NCBI GenBank assembly: GCA_965230005.1
Contig: OZ245934.1
Location: 372,001 to 436,000, forward strand
Direction: 5' to 3'
Origin: SZUA-309 sp965230005
Lineage (GTDB): Bacteria > Pseudomonadota > Gammaproteobacteria > Pseudomonadales > Azotimanducaceae
Length of the DNA stretch: 64,000 bases
Part shown: positions 60,014-64,000 of the stretch, piece after piece
How the letters are laid out: every line of letters begins with the position of its first letter
How positions within the stretch are numbered: position 1 is the first letter of the stretch
Notes under the pieces: model-generated
What the model was told of the DNA's origin: nothing
The model's database searches: none
Seen by the model: only the letters and a program-made list of their open reading frames with translations
Position numbers and translations under genes: made by a program

Positions 60014-60601
60014 ATGACAGACCGTAACGACTCTGCGCGAAGAGATGCCTTTCTGCAGAAGGGGCTCGATCTGCTGGCCGACGAGGGCCACCGGTCGATC
60101 ACCATTGCCCGGCTGACCCGGGAGCTCGAGGTGACTTCCGGCAGCTTCTACTGGCACTTCAAGTCGGCGGCCGACTACCAGACCGCGCTGCTCGTTTACT
60201 GGCGGGGTGCGGTGGAGAAGGTGATCGATACCGCTCGTCGTGAAGGGAAAGGTGTGACCACGGCCACCTTGAAGGCGCTGGCGGAGGCGGTGCGCGAAGC
60301 CGGCACATACCGCTACGACGACGCCATGCGCCGCTGGGCCAAGGAAGATCAGGAAGTGGCAGCCGCCATGCGCGACGCGGACCAATGGCGGGGCCGCGTG
60401 CTGGCCGAGTTCATCGGCGTGCAGGATCCGACGGACGAGCGTGTGGAGCTCATTGGCGCAACCTGGCGGGGCACCAGTGGGATGAGTGACGAGGAGCGGC
60501 GCTTCCGCTTGCTCGCGCTCACTACGGACACCGACGAGCTGCGCGCGCGGCGGAAGACGGAACCGCGGGCGCAGAACACGGAGCCACCGAAAGAGCCATG
60601 A
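60014..60601 (+). CDS. TetR family transcriptional regulator
   Basis: A 195-residue repressor-type protein. The N-terminal helix-turn-helix region is clear: AFLQKGLDLLADEGHRSITIARLTRELEVTSGSFYWHFKS. The C-terminal helical ligand domain follows. Its stop overlaps the start of a nitroreductase gene by 4 nt (ATGA), so it probably controls this pair and responds to a substrate or product of the enzyme. The C-terminus is basic and low in complexity (RARRKTEPRAQNTEPPKEP). Confidence 0.93.
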   Translation: MTDRNDSARRDAFLQKGLDLLADEGHRSITIARLTRELEVTSGSFYWHFKSAADYQTALLVYWRGAVEKVIDTARREGKGVTTATLKALAEAVREAGTYRYDDAMRRWAKEDQEVAAAMRDADQWRGRVLAEFIGVQDPTDERVELIGATWRGTSGMSDEERRFRLLALTTDTDELRARRKTEPRAQNTEPPKEP

Positions 60602-61329
60602 GCGATCTGAATCAGCTTCCGCTGCCGGAGGACAGCGTCGGGCTTCTCGAGGGGCTCATGACAACGCGCGCCATCCGCCGCTACCGGAACGAGCCGATCC
60701 CGGCAGCCGCGCTCCGGGCCATGCTGTTTGCAGCAACCCGCGCCCCGAGTGGCTCCAATCGACAGCCGTTCCGCTTTCTGGTGCTGACCGATGGGCCCAA
60801 GGCCGCGGCGGCAAAAGCGCTCATCGGCGGCGCAGCACGGAACATGTGGGCAGCCAAGCGCCGGGACGATGGTTACGACAGGGGCTCGGGGGCGCGTGCC
60901 GACTCACCGAAAGCCCGCATGGCCCGGACCATGGCCCACTACGTAGACAGCTTCGAGCAGGTCCCCTGTCTTGTTTTACCCTGTCTGGTTCGCTATCGCG
61001 AAGCGAGCACCTTCGAAGGCGCCTCAATTTATCCGGCTGTGCAGAATCTCATGCTGGCCGCCCGGGCGCTGGGTTATGGCGGCGTGATCACGGGTTTTCA
61101 CGGGGCGGTAAACGATGAACTCGTGGAGCTGCTGGAGATTCCCGAAGGCGTGGTGATCTCGGCAACCGTGACGCTGGGCAAACCGGAAGGCCATCACGGC
61201 CCGGTGCGCCGCCGTCCCATGAGTGAGCTCGTTTTTGAAGAGAGCTGGGCCGAGGTCCCCGATTGGGCCGTGGACCCGCCGGGCACCCGGCACACCAGTG
61301 CCGGGCCGCCGAAGCAGAAAAAGGGCTGA
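60598..61329 (+). CDS. Nitroreductase family FMN oxidoreductase
   Basis: A 243-residue cytosolic FMN-dependent reductase. FMN-binding RAIRRYRNEPIP and RAPSGSNRQPFRFLVLT are present, and the C-terminal VQNLMLAARALGYGGVITGF and IPEGVVISATVTLGKPE complete the fold. The family reduces nitro groups, quinones or other electrophiles with NAD(P)H, and some members are reductive dehalogenases related to mammalian iodotyrosine deiodinase. It is coupled to the TetR gene. The C-terminus is extended by a variable tail ending GPPKQKKG. Confidence 0.93.
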   Translation: MSDLNQLPLPEDSVGLLEGLMTTRAIRRYRNEPIPAAALRAMLFAATRAPSGSNRQPFRFLVLTDGPKAAAAKALIGGAARNMWAAKRRDDGYDRGSGARADSPKARMARTMAHYVDSFEQVPCLVLPCLVRYREASTFEGASIYPAVQNLMLAARALGYGGVITGFHGAVNDELVELLEIPEGVVISATVTLGKPEGHHGPVRRRPMSELVFEESWAEVPDWAVDPPGTRHTSAGPPKQKKG

Positions 61330-61425
61330 ATCGGGCTGAGCTGTGTAAAGCCGGCGGTATGGCCAGCCTCTGCTCGAAGGAAAGCGGGTGTGGCCGCCCG
61401 CGGCAAGCGGGCAGCCTGAAGTCGC

Positions 61426-63411
61426 CTACTCGAATTCCAGGATCGGCTGATCCACCTCCAGTGAGTCGCCCTCGGCAACAAGCACCTTGGCGATGGTGTG
61501 GTTTTCCGTCGCGCGCAGGCTGTTTTCCATCTTCATGGCTTCCACGGCCGCGAGTTCCTCGCCGGCCTTCACCTCGTCGCCTTCGGAGACGGAGAGCCGG
61601 ACCAGTAAGCCTGGCATGGGCGAGAGCAGGAACTTGGACAGATCGGGCGGTTCCCGTTCGATCATGTGCTCCGTGAGTGCCGCGCCGGTGGGCGAAAGCA
61701 CCAGGGCATCGATTGCGGCACCCCGATGGTAGAGCCGATATCCGGCCCCAGTGCGATCGAGCTGCATGGCAATGTCCCGGCCGTTGATCTCAGCCTCTAC
61801 CACCTGCATGCCGATGCGCCAGTCCGTCACAACCCGATAGATGGCGTCCCCGTGCGCGACTTCAAAACCGTGCGCCACGCGAGTCACCGTGACCGGATAC
61901 TGTACGCCGTTGGCAACAACCACCCAGTCGTCTCGATCCTTGAGCTCGAAACGCCGCGTCTGTCCGCTGATCTCCAGCGCCCGGCTCGAAATCACCCGAT
62001 GGGCAATTGCGGCAATGGCAACGGGAATGAGCGGGTCTGCCTGCGGCACGTCGCTGGCATGGAACCCTTCCGGATACTCCTCGGCGATGAAATTCGTCGT
62101 CAGGCGGCCTTCCCGGAACCGGGGATGGGCGATGAGCGCGTTCAGAAAGCTGATGTTGTGGTTCACACCGCGGATGTAGTAGGCATCCAGGGCGTCGGCC
62201 ATGCGGTCGATGGCCTGTTCGCGATTCTCCCCGTAGGTGACGAGCTTGGCGATCATGGGATCGTAGAACATGGAGACTTCGCTGCCCTCGACGATCCCCG
62301 AGTCGACGCGGACGGAGTCCGTTTCTACTGGCGGCTGGTAGTGTGCGAGGCGGCCGATGGACGGCAGGAAGTTGCGGAAGGGATCTTCTGCATACACGCG
62401 CGCTTCCAGCGCCCAGCCCGTCAGGGTCACGTCTTCCTGCTTGAGAGACAGCGGCTCGTCGTTGGCAACGCGGATCATGTGTTCCACGAGATCCTGGCCG
62501 GTCACGAGCTCCGTGACCGGGTGCTCAACCTGCAGGCGGGTGTTCATCTCCAGGAAATAGAAGTTCTTGTTTGCATCAACAATGAACTCCACGGTACCGG
62601 CAGAGGCATAGTCGACCGCCTTGGAGAGGGCAACCGCCTGCTCGCCCATGGCTTTCCGGGTGGCTTCGTCGAGGAACGGTGAGGGCGCTTCCTCAATGAC
62701 TTTCTGGTGGCGACGCTGGATCGAGCATTCCCGCTCGCCCAAATAAATAACGTTGCCATGCTTGTCAGCCAGCACCTGGATTTCGATGTGTCGGGGTTCT
62801 TCGACGAACTTTTCGGCGAAGATGCGATCATCGCCGAAGCTCGAGCGTGCTTCCGCCCGGGTGCTGTCGAAACCCTCGCGACACTCGGCGTCGTTCCAGA
62901 CCACGCGCATGCCCTTGCCGCCGCCACCGGCGCTGGCTTTGAGCATGACCGGGTAGCCGATGTCCTGCGCAATCTTTACGGCGTGGTCGGCGTCTTCGAT
63001 GACGTCCGTATAGCCGGGAATAGTGTTCACACCGGCCTCGGCGGCCAGCTGCTTGGAAGCGATCTTGTCGCCCATGCTGGTGATGGCGCGCACACCGGGG
63101 CCGATGAAGGCAACGCCGGCGGCGTCCAGGGCTTCGGCGAACTCGGCGTTTTCCGACAGGAAGCCATAGCCCGGATGCACGGCTTCAGCGCCGGTTTCCT
63201 TGATGGCGGCCAGCACCCGATCGATGCGCAGATAGGAATCCGTTGAGGCGGCGCCGCCCACATGCACGGCTTCATCGGCCATGCGTACGTGCAGCGCGTC
63301 GGCATCGGCCTCCGAGTAGATGGCGACGGTCTTGATGCCCATCTTGCGGGCGGTCTTGATAACCCGACAGGCGATCTCGCCCCGGTTGGCAATGAGGATC
63401 TTCTTGAACAT
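61426..63411 (-). CDS. pccA: Acyl-CoA (propionyl-CoA-type) carboxylase alpha subunit
   Basis: A 661-residue biotin enzyme. Biotin carboxylase domain (KILIANRGEIACRVIKTARKMG, ATP-grasp with SAGGGGKGMR, FLEMNTRLQVEHPVTE), a middle PCC-type BT-domain, and C-terminal biotinyl domain with the biotin Lys627 in VEAMKMENS. It carboxylates biotin for transfer by the partner beta subunit upstream. The sequence fits propionyl- more than methylcrotonyl-CoA carboxylase, because of the PCC-like middle domain. Gene order beta-alpha with 11-nt gap shows an operon. No methylmalonyl-CoA genes are in the window. Confidence 0.92.
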   Translation of the reverse strand: MFKKILIANRGEIACRVIKTARKMGIKTVAIYSEADADALHVRMADEAVHVGGAASTDSYLRIDRVLAAIKETGAEAVHPGYGFLSENAEFAEALDAAGVAFIGPGVRAITSMGDKIASKQLAAEAGVNTIPGYTDVIEDADHAVKIAQDIGYPVMLKASAGGGGKGMRVVWNDAECREGFDSTRAEARSSFGDDRIFAEKFVEEPRHIEIQVLADKHGNVIYLGERECSIQRRHQKVIEEAPSPFLDEATRKAMGEQAVALSKAVDYASAGTVEFIVDANKNFYFLEMNTRLQVEHPVTELVTGQDLVEHMIRVANDEPLSLKQEDVTLTGWALEARVYAEDPFRNFLPSIGRLAHYQPPVETDSVRVDSGIVEGSEVSMFYDPMIAKLVTYGENREQAIDRMADALDAYYIRGVNHNISFLNALIAHPRFREGRLTTNFIAEEYPEGFHASDVPQADPLIPVAIAAIAHRVISSRALEISGQTRRFELKDRDDWVVVANGVQYPVTVTRVAHGFEVAHGDAIYRVVTDWRIGMQVVEAEINGRDIAMQLDRTGAGYRLYHRGAAIDALVLSPTGAALTEHMIEREPPDLSKFLLSPMPGLLVRLSVSEGDEVKAGEELAAVEAMKMENSLRATENHTIAKVLVAEGDSLEVDQPILEFE

Positions 63412-63422
63412 GCGCTACCTGC

Positions 63423-64000
63423 CTAGAGAGGAATGTTGCCGTGCTTGCGCCACGGATTCTCGAGCTGCTTGTCGCGCAGCATGGCAAAGGACCGGCAAAC
63501 CCGCTGACGGGTTTCCCGCGGCATGAAGACGTCGTCGACGTAGCCACGGCTCGCGGCGATGAAGGGGTTTGCGAAGCGGTCTTCGTACTCCTGCGTGCGT
63601 GCCTCGATGAGCTGCGCATCGCCGATGTCTTTGCGGAAGATGATCTCGACCGCGCCCTTGGCGCCCATGACGGCGATCTCGGCACTCGGCCAGGCGAAGT
63701 TGACGTCGCCACGCAGGTGCTTCGAGGCCATGACGTCATAAGCACCGCCATAGGCCTTGCGGGTGATGAGCGTAACCTTCGGCACCGTGCATTCCGCGTA
63801 GGCGTAGAGCAGTTTGGCGCCGTTCTTGATGATGCCACCGTACTCCTGGGCCGTGCCGGGCATGAAGCCGGGCACGTCGACCAGGGTCAGGATTGGAATG
63901 TTGAAGGCGTCGCAAAAGCGGACGAAGCGCGCGCCTTTTTTCGAGGCATCGATGTCCAGGGTGCCGCCGAGCCACATGGGCTGATTGGCGACCACGCCGA
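63423..64000 (-). CDS. pccB: Acyl-CoA carboxylase beta subunit (carboxyltransferase), N-terminus cut by window edge
   Basis: The last about 190 residues of a carboxyltransferase subunit. Visible parts are ILTLVDVPGFMPGTAQEY, NGAKLLYAYAECTVPKVTLI, TRKAYGGAYDVMASKHL, FAWPSAEIAVMGAKGAVEII, and the end NPWRKHGNIPL, all typical of propionyl-CoA carboxylase beta chains. It transfers the carboxyl group from biotin to the acyl-CoA. It is followed by the alpha subunit gene. The start lies beyond position 64000. Confidence 0.93.
   Translation of the reverse strand, partial: GVVANQPMWLGGTLDIDASKKGARFVRFCDAFNIPILTLVDVPGFMPGTAQEYGGIIKNGAKLLYAYAECTVPKVTLITRKAYGGAYDVMASKHLRGDVNFAWPSAEIAVMGAKGAVEIIFRKDIGDAQLIEARTQEYEDRFANPFIAASRGYVDDVFMPRETRQRVCRSFAMLRDKQLENPWRKHGNIPL

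Overview
The window (64 kb, high GC, densely packed genes on both strands) looks like chromosome of a free-living aerobic gammaproteobacterium. The evidence is SlyX with its PPPPHY tail, CsrA, a CysH of the E. coli PAPS type, MobA, an RND efflux pump, many outer-membrane beta-barrels, and mixed small-molecule catabolism (Old Yellow Enzyme, crotonase, D-aminoacylase-like amidohydrolase, propionyl-CoA carboxylase). I see no phage, transposase, CRISPR array, rRNA or tRNA. The family cannot be fixed from this sequence; a marine or aquatic heterotroph is an inference from the three sulfatases and the secreted peptidases.

Layout. 1-2.4 kb: a cut sulfatase, an LTxxQ-type periplasmic protein and apt. 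2.4-9.3 kb: an amidohydrolase/PNPOx-like pair, a hotdog thioesterase, an Fn3 plus repeat lipoprotein, small cytosolic proteins, and a DUF2092 protein coupled to an exported protein with Arg/Thr repeats. 9.5-14.5 kb: OYE plus crotonase, HDOD protein, GST-amidase pair. 14.6-20.6 kb: a sulfatase island with barrels, two AraC-type regulators, two paralogous ribbon-helix-helix-like proteins and a sulfatase. 20.7-31.7 kb: an envelope block (FNT channel, Omp85-type barrel, DUF3179, several barrels, a SYLF-like/barrel lipoprotein, an L,D-transpeptidase). 31.7-38.1 kb: esterase, LLM oxidoreductase, SnoaL-like protein, flavin monooxygenase-like protein, then a divergent AraC/sulfatase pair. 38.3-49.5 kb: secreted S9 and M14 peptidases, MFS, SlyX, RND pump, MobA. 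49.5-57.8 kb: RIO-like kinase, lipoprotein, serine hydrolase, double GNAT, nitrobindin-like protein, MFS, CysH, Asp/Asn beta-hydroxylase, DUF2855. 57.9-58.6 kb: a probable selenoprotein. 58.6-64 kb: ThuA-like protein, CsrA, TetR-nitroreductase pair and propionyl-CoA carboxylase genes.

The standout is at 57893-58558. An in-frame TGA (58157-58159) interrupts a protein whose halves together match the iodothyronine deiodinase family (FGSYT-U-PPF, then YIREAHPEEGW). A perfect 7-bp hairpin with a G-containing AGTT loop starts 9 nt after the TGA, as expected for a bacterial SECIS element. An ordinary gene caller would break this into two pieces.

The second theme is the sulfatase family. Three paralogues share a conserved segment between the signal peptide and the sulfatase domain. 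They occur with AraC-type regulators of one shared architecture. In one case the sulfatase is translationally coupled both to an upstream ribbon-helix-helix-like protein (TGATG) and to a downstream barrel (GTGA), suggesting a regulator-enzyme-porin module.
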